Source: Tahibacter harae
GTDB taxonomy: Bacteria; Pseudomonadota; Gammaproteobacteria; Xanthomonadales; Rhodanobacteraceae
Length of the DNA: 64,000 nucleotides
Direction of reading: 5' to 3'
Assembly: GCF_024437735.1 (NCBI RefSeq)
Contig: NZ_JANFQO010000006.1
Location: 62,001 to 126,000 of the forward strand
Within the stretch, counting starts at the first letter, position 1. Every line of letters starts with the position of its first letter. The position numbers were made by a program, and so were the translations under genes. Shown one piece after another: positions 9,100 through 18,181 of this stretch. The notes below the pieces were generated by a model. That model made no database searches. It was not told the DNA's origin and saw only the letters and a list, made by a program, of their open reading frames with translations.

Positions 9100-9470
9100 G
9101 GTATTTTTCCTGCGCGGCGACGACGGTGGCGTATTGTGCCGCGGGACTCCGTTGGATGCTGGTTCCAGCTGGTGCGGATGATGGGGTGCCAGTAACGGTT
9201 GGCGGGTTTGCCCGAAATCGCAAGGCTCTGCCGATCCCTCTTCCCGGGCTCGCCTGGGGAGAGCGCCGGAGTGAGGGGGCGATGAATCCCGCGGCGAATG
9301 TTGGATTTTCGCCGAAAAATTCAGGCGGGACAGCCGCCGGAAGCCCGCAACGGTTGTTGGTACGAGTTGCGCCGGCTCGCCCCGGCTGCGCTCCCGCAGG
9401 CACGTAGCCGCATCCGGGGAAAGGAAACACAGCGTATACCCTCACCGCCTGAAACCGGCCGGCCCCGGCA
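9100..9470. other. intergenic region with hairpin repeat copy 2
   Basis: No gene is seen. It contains the hairpin repeat at 9238-9263 and a tail GGAGTGAGGGGGCGATGAA. An AT-richer patch around 9,300-9,320 could be a promoter for neither flanking gene as oriented. Confidence 0.45.
9238..9263. repeat. intergenic hairpin repeat, copy 2
   Basis: An imperfect stem CTCTTCCCGGG / CCTGGGGAGAG with a short loop, followed by a GTGAGGGGGCGA tail like the one after copy 1. It looks like a diverged member of the same dispersed family. Confidence 0.4.
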
Positions 9471-9872
9471 TCACTCCGCCTGCGCCGCCGACATATGCAG
9501 CAGCTCCCAGATATGCCCGTCCAGGTCCTCGAAGCTGTGGCTGTACATGAAGCCATAGTCCTTGGGTTCGCCCAGGGCGCGGCCGCCGGCGGCGACAGCC
9601 CTGGCGACCTGGCGGTCGACGGCTTCGCGGCTGTCTTCGGTCAGCGCGGTCAGGGCTTCGACGTGAGTGCGCAGGTCGCAGGGCTGGCGGTCGGTGAAGG
9701 TGCGGAAGAAGTCTTCCCGCAGCAGCATCACGTAGATGTTGCTCTCCACCACCATGCAGGCGCCGTCGTCGTTGGTGTATTCGGCGTTGAAGCGGTAGCC
9801 CAGCGCCTTGAAGAAATCCATGGACTTCTTCAGGTCCTTGACGGCGAGGTTGAGATAGATCTGCTTGCTCAT
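9471..9872 (-). CDS. VOC (glyoxalase/bleomycin-resistance fold) family protein
   Basis: A 133-aa protein with the paired beta-alpha-beta-beta-beta units of the VOC superfamily: MSKQIYLNLAVKDLKKSMDFFKALGY at the start (first unit), VMLLREDFF, then YGFMYSHSFEDLDGHIWELLHM at the end (metal-site strand with Asp and Glu). It most resembles the VOC subfamily sometimes labelled glyoxalase/extradiol dioxygenase of unknown substrate. The ATG at 9872 is chosen because it begins the first strand and has GGAGCG upstream. Confidence 0.85.
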   Translation of the reverse strand: MSKQIYLNLAVKDLKKSMDFFKALGYRFNAEYTNDDGACMVVESNIYVMLLREDFFRTFTDRQPCDLRTHVEALTALTEDSREAVDRQVARAVAAGGRALGEPKDYGFMYSHSFEDLDGHIWELLHMSAAQAE

Positions 9873-10307
9873 GGGACGCTCCGGATCGATGGTGGGTTGC
9901 CGGCCCGCGCGGGCCTGGATGACTGATGCGCTGAGACGACGATCGGGGAACACGCAGATCGACAGCGGTGCGACGCCGCCGCCGAAAAATTTTTCCGGCC
10001 GCGCCTGGCATGGGGAATTCCTGGCTGGAGCCAGGCGGCGATGAAGCGCCGGCGTCGCGCACGGAGCTGCGGAGACCCGGATCCCCGGCCCGTTCCACAG
10101 AGCCCGGCAAGCCCGGATGCGTCGGCCTGCGGTGCCGCCTGCACCCCCGCAAACGCGGGGTAGGCCGCCGCCGCGCTCCGGCCGAGAATCGGCACGCGGA
10201 CGCCAAAGGGGCTGCGTCCTGCCGGCGGCGGCCGACTGGCCGCCCGCCGTCTTTTATCGCCGCCCGCAGGCCGCCGCGACCGGCCGCCGCTCGGACACGG
10301 GGACGTC
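9873..10307. other. 435-bp divergent intergenic region
   Basis: No gene is supported. A small hairpin (CCCCGC-AAA-CGCGGGG) lies near 10,145-10,160 in otherwise very GC-rich sequence. The divergent promoters of the VOC gene and the secreted protein should lie here. Confidence 0.4.
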
Positions 10308-11834
10308 ATGAAGCCAGCCATCGGTTCTTTGCTTGCGCGCGCACGGCTGTGGTTGGGTGCCGCAATCAGCGCCGCCGCCGTACTTCGCGCCTTTCTGCTG
10401 CGCGCGCTGCTGCCGCTGACCCTGCTGGCCGGCAGCGCCGAGGGCGCCGGGCTGCAGCTGGAAATGTGGCCGGTGCCGCCGGTGTATTCCGGCACCAGCT
10501 ACAACTTCGGGGTGATCTTCGCCAAGCAGGACCGCAACGACGGCCTTGTCCACCACGCCCCGTTCACCTTCCGCACCACCTTGCCGGCGGGCATAACCTA
10601 TACCGGCTTTAACGGCGGCAGCTGGTCGTGCAGCAATGCCGGCCAGGTGGTGACCTGTGTCTACAGCGTGGATCTGAATTTCTGGAATCCGGGTTCCAGT
10701 TCGCTGGGCATCAACGCCATGGTGGCGCCGGGCATCACGCTGGGGCCGATGAGCATAGGCGGCACGCTGGAAAGCGCCGAGGTGCCGCTGCCGCCGAATC
10801 CGGTTTGTACGGCGTCGCCGGCGCTGAACGGCTGCGTCACCGTGGCCACCACCGCGGTCGCGTCCAAGGTCTATTTCACCGGCTGGGGCGTCAGCAACGG
10901 CAATGTGACCACGGGCCAGGTCGCCACCTGGACCGGGGCGCCGTTCGAGGCCGGTGCCACCGGCATGCTCATGCTGGAGATGCACAATATCGGCTATGGC
11001 CAGGTCAATACGCCGGTGGCGGTGGATATCTGGCTGCCGCCCAAGATGCATTTCGACGGCATTCTCACCGGCATCCCGACCTGGACCTGCCAGGCGCCGC
11101 AGCTCTCGCCCGGCGGCGACGTCATGCGCTGCACCACGCCGTACATGTACGACACGTTGAACAGCTTCATGTCGCTGCGTGTGCGCATGGACAACGACGT
11201 GCCCGTGCCCGGTCCGCTGTTCGTGCACGCGGCGATCAGCAACAACGTACAGGCGGTGCCGGCCGACTGTGTCGGCAACCCGCTGCAACTGGGCTGTGCG
11301 CGTTTGCAGGTGCCTACGCGCACGCCGCGGGTGGCGACCATGGTGGTCGACTCGGTCAGCCACAGTCCCGCGGTGTATACGCTGGGCCAGGAACCCGGCC
11401 CGCTGACCATCGGCTACCGCAATGTCGGCGAAGCTGCCGGTGCGGCCAGCAATGTACAGGTGCAGCTGCCGCCGCATATCCGTTATCTCGGCGTCCAATC
11501 CGCCAGTCCGCCCATGAGCTGCAGCGCCCAGGGCCTGCCGGCCAGCGGCGAAGTGGTGACCTGCACCGGCGTGGGCATGCCGGCCGGCTTGAGCGGCTAT
11601 GTCAATCTGCGCGTATTCGCCGGCGCGGCCGCCGCATCGCCCGGCCCGCTCAATGTGCTGATCGGCGTGGATGCGGCGCAGCCGGCCGCGAGCGGCGTGC
11701 TGACCAGCTGCGCGGCAAACCCGACCCAGGCCTTCTGCAAGGTATACCCGATCACGACCTTCTTCCCCTGCGCCGCACAGTGGGGCGACGAAGGCATCTT
11801 CTGCGACGGGCTGCAGGTGTTCGTCAGGCCGTGA
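10308..11834 (+). CDS. secreted protein with DUF11-like repeats
   Basis: A 508-aa exported protein of unknown role. A long N-terminal leader (charged start, hydrophobic core around residues 16-45, cleavage plausible after EGA) is followed by three beta-rich repeats. Each carries a phrase like LPAGITYTGF, LPPKMHFDGI or LPPHIRYLGV, then WSCS/WTCQ/MSCS and a paired cysteine (VTCVY, MRCTT, VTCTG). This is the pattern of DUF11/CARDB-type extracellular domains with disulphides. It ends with DEGIFCDGLQVFVRP, which resembles the family-wide C-terminal IFxDGF tail plus an extension. Confidence 0.75.
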   Translation: MKPAIGSLLARARLWLGAAISAAAVLRAFLLRALLPLTLLAGSAEGAGLQLEMWPVPPVYSGTSYNFGVIFAKQDRNDGLVHHAPFTFRTTLPAGITYTGFNGGSWSCSNAGQVVTCVYSVDLNFWNPGSSSLGINAMVAPGITLGPMSIGGTLESAEVPLPPNPVCTASPALNGCVTVATTAVASKVYFTGWGVSNGNVTTGQVATWTGAPFEAGATGMLMLEMHNIGYGQVNTPVAVDIWLPPKMHFDGILTGIPTWTCQAPQLSPGGDVMRCTTPYMYDTLNSFMSLRVRMDNDVPVPGPLFVHAAISNNVQAVPADCVGNPLQLGCARLQVPTRTPRVATMVVDSVSHSPAVYTLGQEPGPLTIGYRNVGEAAGAASNVQVQLPPHIRYLGVQSASPPMSCSAQGLPASGEVVTCTGVGMPAGLSGYVNLRVFAGAAAASPGPLNVLIGVDAAQPAASGVLTSCAANPTQAFCKVYPITTFFPCAAQWGDEGIFCDGLQVFVRP

Positions 11835-11914
11835 GAGTCGCGACTGGGGGATCGCTTGCTTTTGGAGCGGAGCACCCGGACAAGGAACAGGCGCTACGGA
11901 GCCTGGAAAACCTT

Positions 11915-11938
11915 CTCCCCCAAGCGAGCTTGGGGGAG
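11915..11938. terminator. bidirectional hairpin between convergent genes (repeat copy 3)
   Basis: A perfect 11-bp stem CTCCCCCAAGC / GCTTGGGGGAG with a 2-nt loop, between the convergent stops at 11834 and 12019. It shares the CTCCCC...GGGGAG core with the hairpins at 2179 and 9238. Confidence 0.6.
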
Positions 11939-12018
11939 AGGGCGTATCGGCTTCGCGCTCGTGGAATTCCGACTTCCGATCCCCGATGCCGATTCCGGTT
12001 CAAATCCGGTCCTACCCC

Positions 12019-13152
12019 TCAGAGCTTGACGCGGAACAGACTGTAAGGCTTCTCGCGCTCGTCGCGGCCGCCCTGGAAACTGGCCTGGCGGTGCAGCTGG
12101 TTGGCGGTGAAATACAGATAGCCGTCCTTGCCGACGGAAAGGCTGTCCGGCCACAGGATGCGCGGATCGTGGGCGATGGTCTGCCAGGAGCCGTCCGGGT
12201 TGAGCTTGCGGATGGCGTTGTGCTCGTAGTCGCCGGCGTAGATCGCGCTTGCGTCGGCGTCCAGGCCGTCGGAGGCGCCCTTGATGCCGAGATCGCGCAC
12301 CGCCGCGTTGACTTCGCTGTCGCTGACGCCGGCGTCGCGCAGCTTGGCCGTGGGCACGGCATACAGGCGGCGGCTGGACAGCGGGCAGTAATACAGCGTG
12401 GCGCCGTCCGGCGACAGGGCGATGCCGTCGGCACCGACGGCGAACGGCTGGGTCTTGCCGGCGGCGTCGCGGCGCTGCAGCGGGCGGCCTTCGACCACGG
12501 GCAGGAATTCGGCATCGGGCGAGGTGGAGCGGTGGTTGGCCAGGCGGCGCAGCGCCTTGCCGGTGTTGAGGTCGAGCACGATCAGCGCGTTTTCGCCGCT
12601 GTCGGTGATATAGGCCACGCCCTGCTTGCCGATGCTGAAATCGAAGCGCACGTCGTTGAGATAGGTGTGCTCCAGCACGACCTCGGCCGGCAGCACGTAG
12701 GTCTTCTGGATCTTGTTGCGCTTGAGGTCGATCGCGACCAGCTTGGCGCCGCCGGGGCGCGGCGAGGCGAAGTTCGGCGCGGCGGTATCCAGCACCCACA
12801 GGCGGTTGCGCGTATCGGCGACCACGCTCTGCACGCTGATGAAGCCGTCGGCCGGATCGCTGGCATTGGGCTGGTTGGCGGCGGCGCTGGGATAGGGCAG
12901 CAGCTTGCCGTCGCGAATCTCCGCCACGGTATACGGCACTTCATCGCCCCAGCGCGGGAAATTGACGAAGATGCGGCCGTCGCGGGCGACGCTGACGCCG
13001 GTGGGCATGGCGTCGGTGAAGGCGAACACCTGCTCGATCTCGCCGGCGCGGCGCTCGGCCGGCAGCGAATCGGGCGCGAGGCCGGCCGCGGCGAGCGGGC
13101 CGGCGGCCCAGACAGCCAGCGCGAGGACGGCGGATTTGCAACGGATTTTCAT
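12019..13152 (-). CDS. secreted major royal jelly (yellow)-family beta-propeller protein
   Basis: A 377-aa exported protein. Residues 1-22 form a signal peptide (MKIRCKSAVLALAVWAAGPLAA). The rest fits the MRJP/yellow family six-bladed propeller: GVSVARDGRIFVNFPRWGD, VQSVVADTRNRLWVLDTA, YLNDVRFDFS, AYITDSGENALIVLDL, GIALSPDGATLYYCPL and ALSSRRLY-type strands. Bacterial members resemble SMP-30/gluconolactonase-like proteins but their reaction is largely unknown. The ATG at 13152 is chosen because it starts the signal peptide; the longer open frame upstream is a shadow of the membrane protein gene. Confidence 0.85.
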   Translation of the reverse strand: MKIRCKSAVLALAVWAAGPLAAAGLAPDSLPAERRAGEIEQVFAFTDAMPTGVSVARDGRIFVNFPRWGDEVPYTVAEIRDGKLLPYPSAAANQPNASDPADGFISVQSVVADTRNRLWVLDTAAPNFASPRPGGAKLVAIDLKRNKIQKTYVLPAEVVLEHTYLNDVRFDFSIGKQGVAYITDSGENALIVLDLNTGKALRRLANHRSTSPDAEFLPVVEGRPLQRRDAAGKTQPFAVGADGIALSPDGATLYYCPLSSRRLYAVPTAKLRDAGVSDSEVNAAVRDLGIKGASDGLDADASAIYAGDYEHNAIRKLNPDGSWQTIAHDPRILWPDSLSVGKDGYLYFTANQLHRQASFQGGRDEREKPYSLFRVKL

Positions 13153-13238
13153 ACGGACATCCCTGGTCGGACGAAAGCGGACCGGGCATTTTCCGTCATC
13201 GCGGGCGGCGGCGCATCCGTTGCGTGCGCCGCGCGGGT

Positions 13239-13730
13239 TCAGCCGGCCGGGCTGCTCCAGCGGCGCAGGCCCAGGGCGATGGCCGGGCCGATCACGAACA
13301 GGTGCATGAGCAGGTTGGTGATGCGCGCCAGGTCGCTGCCCTGGCCGGGACTGGCGGCTGACAGCGGCACGATGACGAAATTCATCGTTGTATAAATTGC
13401 GGCGCCGTACAGTACGCCGGCCGCGGCGGCCTGGCGGCGCAGCCAGGGCAGGTGGCGGCTGGCGGCCAGGTACAGCGCCGCGGCCACGATCAGGATGAAG
13501 TAATGCGCCGCCGCACCCAGCGCCGCGCTGGCATGGCCGCCCTCGAACGCGGCCCGCCCCTGCAGGCCGCTGGCGATGTATTGCAGTATGCGTTCCGGGC
13601 TGATGCCGCGTACGCCGTGGAACAGGAAGACGTAGAGCAGATCCAGGCTGCCGGCAAGCACACCGGCCTGGAGGCAGGCGCGCAGCGCGCTGCGATGGCG
13701 GACGGAAGGCGAGGAAGCAATGGCGTTCAT
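13239..13730 (-). CDS. small integral membrane protein, unknown
   Basis: A 163-aa membrane protein with about four hydrophobic segments (LQAGVLAGSLDLLYVFLF, ALGAAAHYFILIVAAALYLA, AGVLYGAAIYTTMNFVIVPL, LMHLFVIGPAIALGL). The signature SPERILQYIASGLQG after the first helix recalls YagU/DUF1440-like proteins, a loose similarity only. It lies 87 bp before the royal-jelly-family gene on the same strand and after the MATE gene. Confidence 0.75.
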   Translation of the reverse strand: MNAIASSPSVRHRSALRACLQAGVLAGSLDLLYVFLFHGVRGISPERILQYIASGLQGRAAFEGGHASAALGAAAHYFILIVAAALYLAASRHLPWLRRQAAAAGVLYGAAIYTTMNFVIVPLSAASPGQGSDLARITNLLMHLFVIGPAIALGLRRWSSPAG

Positions 13731-13837
13731 GCGGTGGTCCCGGGCGCTGGTCGCGGCACGATACGGCAGCACGCGCCGGTCCGCGGCGCGGCGCCGGGCA
13801 ATGCGCAAGCCGCGCAACGCCGGCGCCGCGGCGCACG

Positions 13838-15214
13838 TCAGGCCGGTGCGGAATCGCCCGCGGCGGCGCGCGGCACCAGCCGCGACAGGCGCCGGCGGAA
13901 TTCGCGCTGCACCAGGAACCAGCACAGCGCCGCCTGCAGCGTCATCGTCGTCACCGACAGCCACCACAGCTGGCGCAGCTCGAAGCCGGGCTGGCGCGAC
14001 AGCCACAACGCCGGCAGCACGAAGGTCACCAGGCGCGTGGCCGTGCTGAACAGGCCGGGCAAGGTGTTGCCCAGGGCCTGGAACATGCCCGAGGCGCTGA
14101 AGATCAGCCCCGAGGCGACGAAATTCCACGAGATCACCAGCAGGAAGCCGGCGGCCACGTCGATCACCGCCGGTTCCTGCGTGAACAGGCGGATCAGCAG
14201 CTGCGGCTGCCACTGGCAGAACAGGGTCAGCCCGAACATGATTACCGCGCTGATGCCGACCGCGGCGTGGAAGGTGCTGCGCACCCGTTCGCCCAGTCCG
14301 GCGCCGACGTTCTGCCCGGCCACCGGCGCGGTGGCGAAGGCGATGGCCATGGCCGGCAGGAAAATCGCCTGCATCACGCGCGAACCTATGCCGAAGCCGG
14401 CCTGGGCGGCGGCGCCGAAATGGCGGATCAGCCAGTACATCACGCCCATGTAAACGAACATCAGCGCGAACTCGCCGCCCGGCGGCAGGCCTATGGCGAA
14501 GATGCGCTTCCATACCGCCAGGCGCGGGCGCAGCAGGCGCAGGTCGAAGCCGACATAGTGTTCCAGGCGCAGGAAATACCAGGCCGACATGGCCACGCCG
14601 GCGGCGACCGCGATGGAACTGGCCCAGCCCGCGCCGGCGACGCCGAAGGCCACGCCCGTGCCCCAGCCGGCGATCAGCACCGGCGCCAGCAGCGCGTTGA
14701 TCACCACGGTGAGCACCTGGATCACCATGGTCGGCTTGGCGATGCCGGTGCCGCGCAGGGCCGAGCCCATGGAGACCATGGCGAACTGCAGCGCCATGCC
14801 GGGCAGGAAGGCATGCAGGTAGTCCAGGCCGGCGGCGGTGGTCTGCGCGTCGGCGGCGAGCAGGCCGATGTAGTGGTCTGCGGCGAAATAACCGCCGGCC
14901 AGGGTCAACAGCGCGCAGGCCGCGGCGATCAGCAGGCTCTGGTTGAACACCAGGTTGGCGTCGGCCTGGTCCTTGCGCCCTACGGCGTGCGCGATCAGCG
15001 CCATGGTGCCCACGCCGAGGACCTGGGTCAGCGCCATCACGATGAACTGCACATTGCCCGCGGCGCCGACGCCGGCCACGGCGGTGTCGCCCAGGCGGGC
15101 GACGAAGTACAGGTCGATCAGCACGTACAGCATCTGGAACAGCATGCCGATGGCGATGGGCGCCGCCATGCGCAGCAGGTGTTGCGGAATGGAGCCTTTG
15201 GTCAGGTCTTGCAT
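13838..15214 (-). CDS. MATE family efflux transporter
   Basis: A 458-aa inner-membrane multidrug/toxin antiporter with about twelve transmembrane helices arranged as two MatE repeats. Typical signatures are IPQHLLRMAAPIAIGMLFQMLY at the N-terminus and QNVGAGLGERVRSTFHAAV in the second half. It would export cationic compounds using a Na+ or H+ gradient. The ATG at 15214 (MQDLTKGS) is preferred over one 19 codons upstream because MATE proteins usually start only a few residues before the first helix. Confidence 0.92.
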   Translation of the reverse strand: MQDLTKGSIPQHLLRMAAPIAIGMLFQMLYVLIDLYFVARLGDTAVAGVGAAGNVQFIVMALTQVLGVGTMALIAHAVGRKDQADANLVFNQSLLIAAACALLTLAGGYFAADHYIGLLAADAQTTAAGLDYLHAFLPGMALQFAMVSMGSALRGTGIAKPTMVIQVLTVVINALLAPVLIAGWGTGVAFGVAGAGWASSIAVAAGVAMSAWYFLRLEHYVGFDLRLLRPRLAVWKRIFAIGLPPGGEFALMFVYMGVMYWLIRHFGAAAQAGFGIGSRVMQAIFLPAMAIAFATAPVAGQNVGAGLGERVRSTFHAAVGISAVIMFGLTLFCQWQPQLLIRLFTQEPAVIDVAAGFLLVISWNFVASGLIFSASGMFQALGNTLPGLFSTATRLVTFVLPALWLSRQPGFELRQLWWLSVTTMTLQAALCWFLVQREFRRRLSRLVPRAAAGDSAPA

Positions 15215-15459
15215 GGCGGCCTCGCGCAGTGGATTCCTCCAACTTAGCGCGCGAAAGGCGGCGGCTGCCACTGTGCTAGAATTTTCCGGCGGGCTGAAAA
15301 GTCGCTGGAAAATTTCAAAGGCGCGGCAAGCCCGCCGGCGGGTGTTCCGCTACGCCCGCAGTTGCAGGCATGGCCCGCCGCCAGCCCGATTCCCGCCGAG
15401 CCCGCCTGCCGCGTTTCCGTGTCCAGCGCTGCCGTGTTCCGCCGGCGGGGCCGTTGCCC

Positions 15460-16155
15460 TCAGTCAATCAGATCCGCCTGCAGGATCGCCGTGAACCAGA
15501 GCAGCTGGTAGTGGTAATAGGCAAAGGTGTAGCTGGCGTTCTCGCCGGCGATGGACGAGGAATGTGCGCCGTAGACCAGGCAGGTGCCGGTGGAGCAGAC
15601 GATCTCGTCGATATAGGACTTGATCGAATAGCTGCGTGCAGCGAGCTTCTTGCCGTATATGCCGTTGAGCAGCGGGCTGGATACCGACAGGCCGTTGGCG
15701 GCACAGGTCGAGGTCGGCACATTGAACGGATACATGCCGCAGCTCCACAGCCCGCGGTAAGCGCCGGCGATGCCGACGAAGCTGTCCACTTTCGCGGCGA
15801 GGTTGAGCTTGAGGATTTCCCGCGCCGCCAGGGTCACGCCCATGGAATGGCCGATCACATCGATCCGGCCGGTGCAGGACGCAGCGACCGCCGCGTTCAG
15901 CGCATTGGCGACCGGCGTTTCCTCGCTGCCGCTGTGGTCGTTGCAGGCCGGGCAGGTCTTGCTGCCCCAGTCGGGCAGGAAGATCTGCGCATCGGTGTAG
16001 CCGCGGGCGCGCAGTTCCACATAGGTGTTGTCGAAATCCGGCGGCGAGCCGCTGTTGCCGTGGACCAGCACGACGTTGTCGACGCAGGCCGCACTGGCGG
16101 CCTGGGCGGCGAAGGCGAGCGCGAGGCTCGCCGCAAAGCGCAGCAAAGTGTTCAT
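15460..16155 (-). CDS. secreted class 2 lipase (alpha/beta hydrolase)
   Basis: A 231-aa exported esterase/lipase. Signal peptide MNTLLRFAASLALAFAAQAASA (1-22). VVLVHGNSGSPPDF (about 28-41) supplies the oxyanion region, IDVIGHSMGVTLA (about 98-110) the nucleophile serine in GHSMG, and the later DEIVC and GAHSSS regions the candidate Asp and His. Several paired cysteines suggest disulphides. Length and motifs fit the lipase class 2 family. Its start is 125 bp from the end of the NIPSNAP gene on the same strand. Confidence 0.85.
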   Translation of the reverse strand: MNTLLRFAASLALAFAAQAASAACVDNVVLVHGNSGSPPDFDNTYVELRARGYTDAQIFLPDWGSKTCPACNDHSGSEETPVANALNAAVAASCTGRIDVIGHSMGVTLAAREILKLNLAAKVDSFVGIAGAYRGLWSCGMYPFNVPTSTCAANGLSVSSPLLNGIYGKKLAARSYSIKSYIDEIVCSTGTCLVYGAHSSSIAGENASYTFAYYHYQLLWFTAILQADLID

Positions 16156-16280
16156 GAGCGGACCCTCCCAAGGTGCAGCGAGAGTAGATCCGCGCCGCAG
16201 CGCCGCGCAGTTGTACCAAAGTACAGTCGGGCGTCCCGCCGCGGCGCAGCGTTCCGTGCTGCGCCGCGGCAGACGGGGCT

Positions 16281-17225
16281 TCAGCCGCCGCGCAGCAGCG
16301 AGCGGCGTGTCGGCGCCAGGCGCAGCAGTTCCGCTTCGCGCCGCAGATACGGCTGCAGGCGCTGTGCGATTTCGCGCCAGTCCGCCGAAGCCTCGCGCTG
16401 GTTCAGTACGGCGGCCAGAGCGTCCGCGCCGGCATGGGCAGTGAAGATCACCAGCACCGGCTCGCCCAGGCGTACGGGCAGGGCGGGGAAGGTGTTTTCC
16501 GCCGCTTCGCTGACGAAACTGGCCAGCACGCGCACGCCGTCGGCGGCGAGCTGCGGTTCCAGCCACGTGCGCAGGAATTTCAACAGGGCCGGCGTGGCCG
16601 GTTCCTTCAGATAGTAGATCGTCGCGGCGACCAGCCCTGCCGGCGCGGCGTCGGCAGCGGCAGCGGCAGCGGGGCGCTGCAGCCCGTGCAGATCAAAGCC
16701 GGTATGCGGCCAGGCCGGGCGCAGCAGCAGGACGTTGTCCGAATCGATCATGGTCGCGTTGGCGGCCTCGCGGCCGGCCTTCCAGACCGGCCCGCCGTAG
16801 AAGGTTTCCAGCGCCGTCTTGCGCTGCGGCATGCCGGCAAAGCCGCGCAGCCAGACGAAGCGGTCGGGATTGTCCAGGTCGTGGAACTGGCCCAGCACGC
16901 GCATGCCGGCCTGTTCCTGGCTTTCGATGAAATTCTGCTCGAAGATTTCAATGAGCGTGTCGCGCCGGCCTGGATGCAAGGTGTACTGGCGCAGCTCGAC
17001 CACGGCCTGGCTGCCGTCGCCGCGGGCACTGGCCGGTTCCGCGGCGTGGACGGCGGGCGCGGCCACGGCCGTGATCAGTCCCAGCGCGCGCAGCACGCGG
17101 GCCACGCCGGGACGCAGGCGCAGCCGCGGGCCGGCCGGTGCCGCGGGGCTGCGCTGGTACAGCCGCAGCCAGTCGTAGTCGATGGGGGCGCCGTGCGGTG
17201 TGCCGTAGGCGGTGTCGCTGGTCAT
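16281..17225 (-). CDS. NIPSNAP family protein with membrane anchor
   Basis: A 314-aa protein with two ferredoxin-like NIPSNAP units. The first is clear: VVELRQYTLHPGRRDTLIE (about 72-90), then RFVWLRGFAGM and TMIDSDNVLLLRP; a second follows (LVAATIYYLKEP, PVLVIFTA). The N-terminal 65 residues are unusual: a short acidic part, an Arg-rich stretch and a hydrophobic segment ending AVHAAEP, like a non-standard export signal. The start at 17225 has AAGGAA upstream. The function of the family is unresolved. Confidence 0.8.
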   Translation of the reverse strand: MTSDTAYGTPHGAPIDYDWLRLYQRSPAAPAGPRLRLRPGVARVLRALGLITAVAAPAVHAAEPASARGDGSQAVVELRQYTLHPGRRDTLIEIFEQNFIESQEQAGMRVLGQFHDLDNPDRFVWLRGFAGMPQRKTALETFYGGPVWKAGREAANATMIDSDNVLLLRPAWPHTGFDLHGLQRPAAAAAADAAPAGLVAATIYYLKEPATPALLKFLRTWLEPQLAADGVRVLASFVSEAAENTFPALPVRLGEPVLVIFTAHAGADALAAVLNQREASADWREIAQRLQPYLRREAELLRLAPTRRSLLRGG

Positions 17226-17539
17226 GCGCTGTTCCTTGCGTTGAGTCGGCGGAATGCGACGCGGCAAGCCTGCGCGTGAATCAGGTCGGTTCGTGTCCGT
17301 TTTGCGGGTGGGGGTGTGGGTGCGGAAAGTGGGCCGCGGGCGAGGTCGTGAACGGCCCGGACGCGCCTGCAGACAGCGGCGACGTCTGTGCCAGCCATGC
17401 AGCGGGCACTGAGTTGCCGGGTGCGCCGGATCAGCAGTCAACAGCGAAGTGCGCGGATGCCAGGCCGGAGGGATTCATCCGCCGCGACAGCGTGGCGCGT
17501 GCGGACTGCGCATCGGCGCGCCGTCCACACCACCAGGCC
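17226..17539. other. intergenic region
   Basis: About 310 bp between the holC stop and the NIPSNAP start. No gene is seen. In many gammaproteobacteria valS follows holC; it does not do so here. Confidence 0.4.
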
Positions 17540-17962
17540 TCACATATCGAATTTCTTCAGCTCGAAGCCAGCGTGCTTGTAGGTCTTCCAGCGCTCGCGC
17601 GAACCCAGGCGCTGGGATTCTTCCGCGGGTACCACTTCCAGCACGCGCTCGAACAGGCCCGGCGCGCAGTCGTCGCGCAGATTGATGATCAGCGGCCGGT
17701 CCGGCGTGGCCACGCCGGGCGGCACGATCAGCACCGGCGTGATGGCGTCGTCCTCGTCGCCGGCGATCTGGTGCGGGATGAAGGCGTCCTCGTCGAACTC
17801 CCACAGCTTGCCGTCGATCTCCTCGGCCTGTTCCAGCGAACGCGCCAGCACCAGGGTGGGCTGGCCGCTGGCATAGGCGCGCTTGGCCAGCTCGCAGACC
17901 AGCAGCAGCGGATCGGCGCGGAAGCGCGGCTTGTCGATCAGGTAGAAGTCGGCGCGGGGCAT
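17540..17962 (-). CDS. holC: DNA polymerase III subunit chi
   Basis: A 140-aa clamp-loader accessory protein that links the replicase to SSB. Visible family features are ADFYLI at the start, ELAKRAYASGQPTLVLARS, LWEFDEDAFIPHQI, PVLIVPPGV and the terminal RWKTYKHAGFELKKFDM. Length is typical. It lies downstream of pepA on the same strand, the classical pepA-holC order, though 219 bp apart. Confidence 0.93.
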   Translation of the reverse strand: MPRADFYLIDKPRFRADPLLLVCELAKRAYASGQPTLVLARSLEQAEEIDGKLWEFDEDAFIPHQIAGDEDDAITPVLIVPPGVATPDRPLIINLRDDCAPGLFERVLEVVPAEESQRLGSRERWKTYKHAGFELKKFDM

Positions 17963-18181
17963 CGGGAGTGGGGAGGGCAGCCAGTGGGGGACGGGGATGG
18001 AGCAGACCTGCAGGTGCTGCGGTGTCGCGTGCGTCCTGTCCGGTTCCACCAAAGTGGAGGGCGGTACGCGGCGCATCCGTGCGCCTGTTGTCCGTTTGCG
18101 GGCAGGAAGCGGGAACCGAAAGGCCGGTGATTGCGCCGCCGTTCCGTTCCCGCGTCCCTGCCGCGCGGTCCGATCCGCGAC

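Noticed and set aside
12019-13836. A 605-codon frame suggesting a longer royal-jelly-family protein
   Set aside because: Only the part from 13152 has a signal peptide and the family fold; upstream codons are a shadow of the membrane protein gene.
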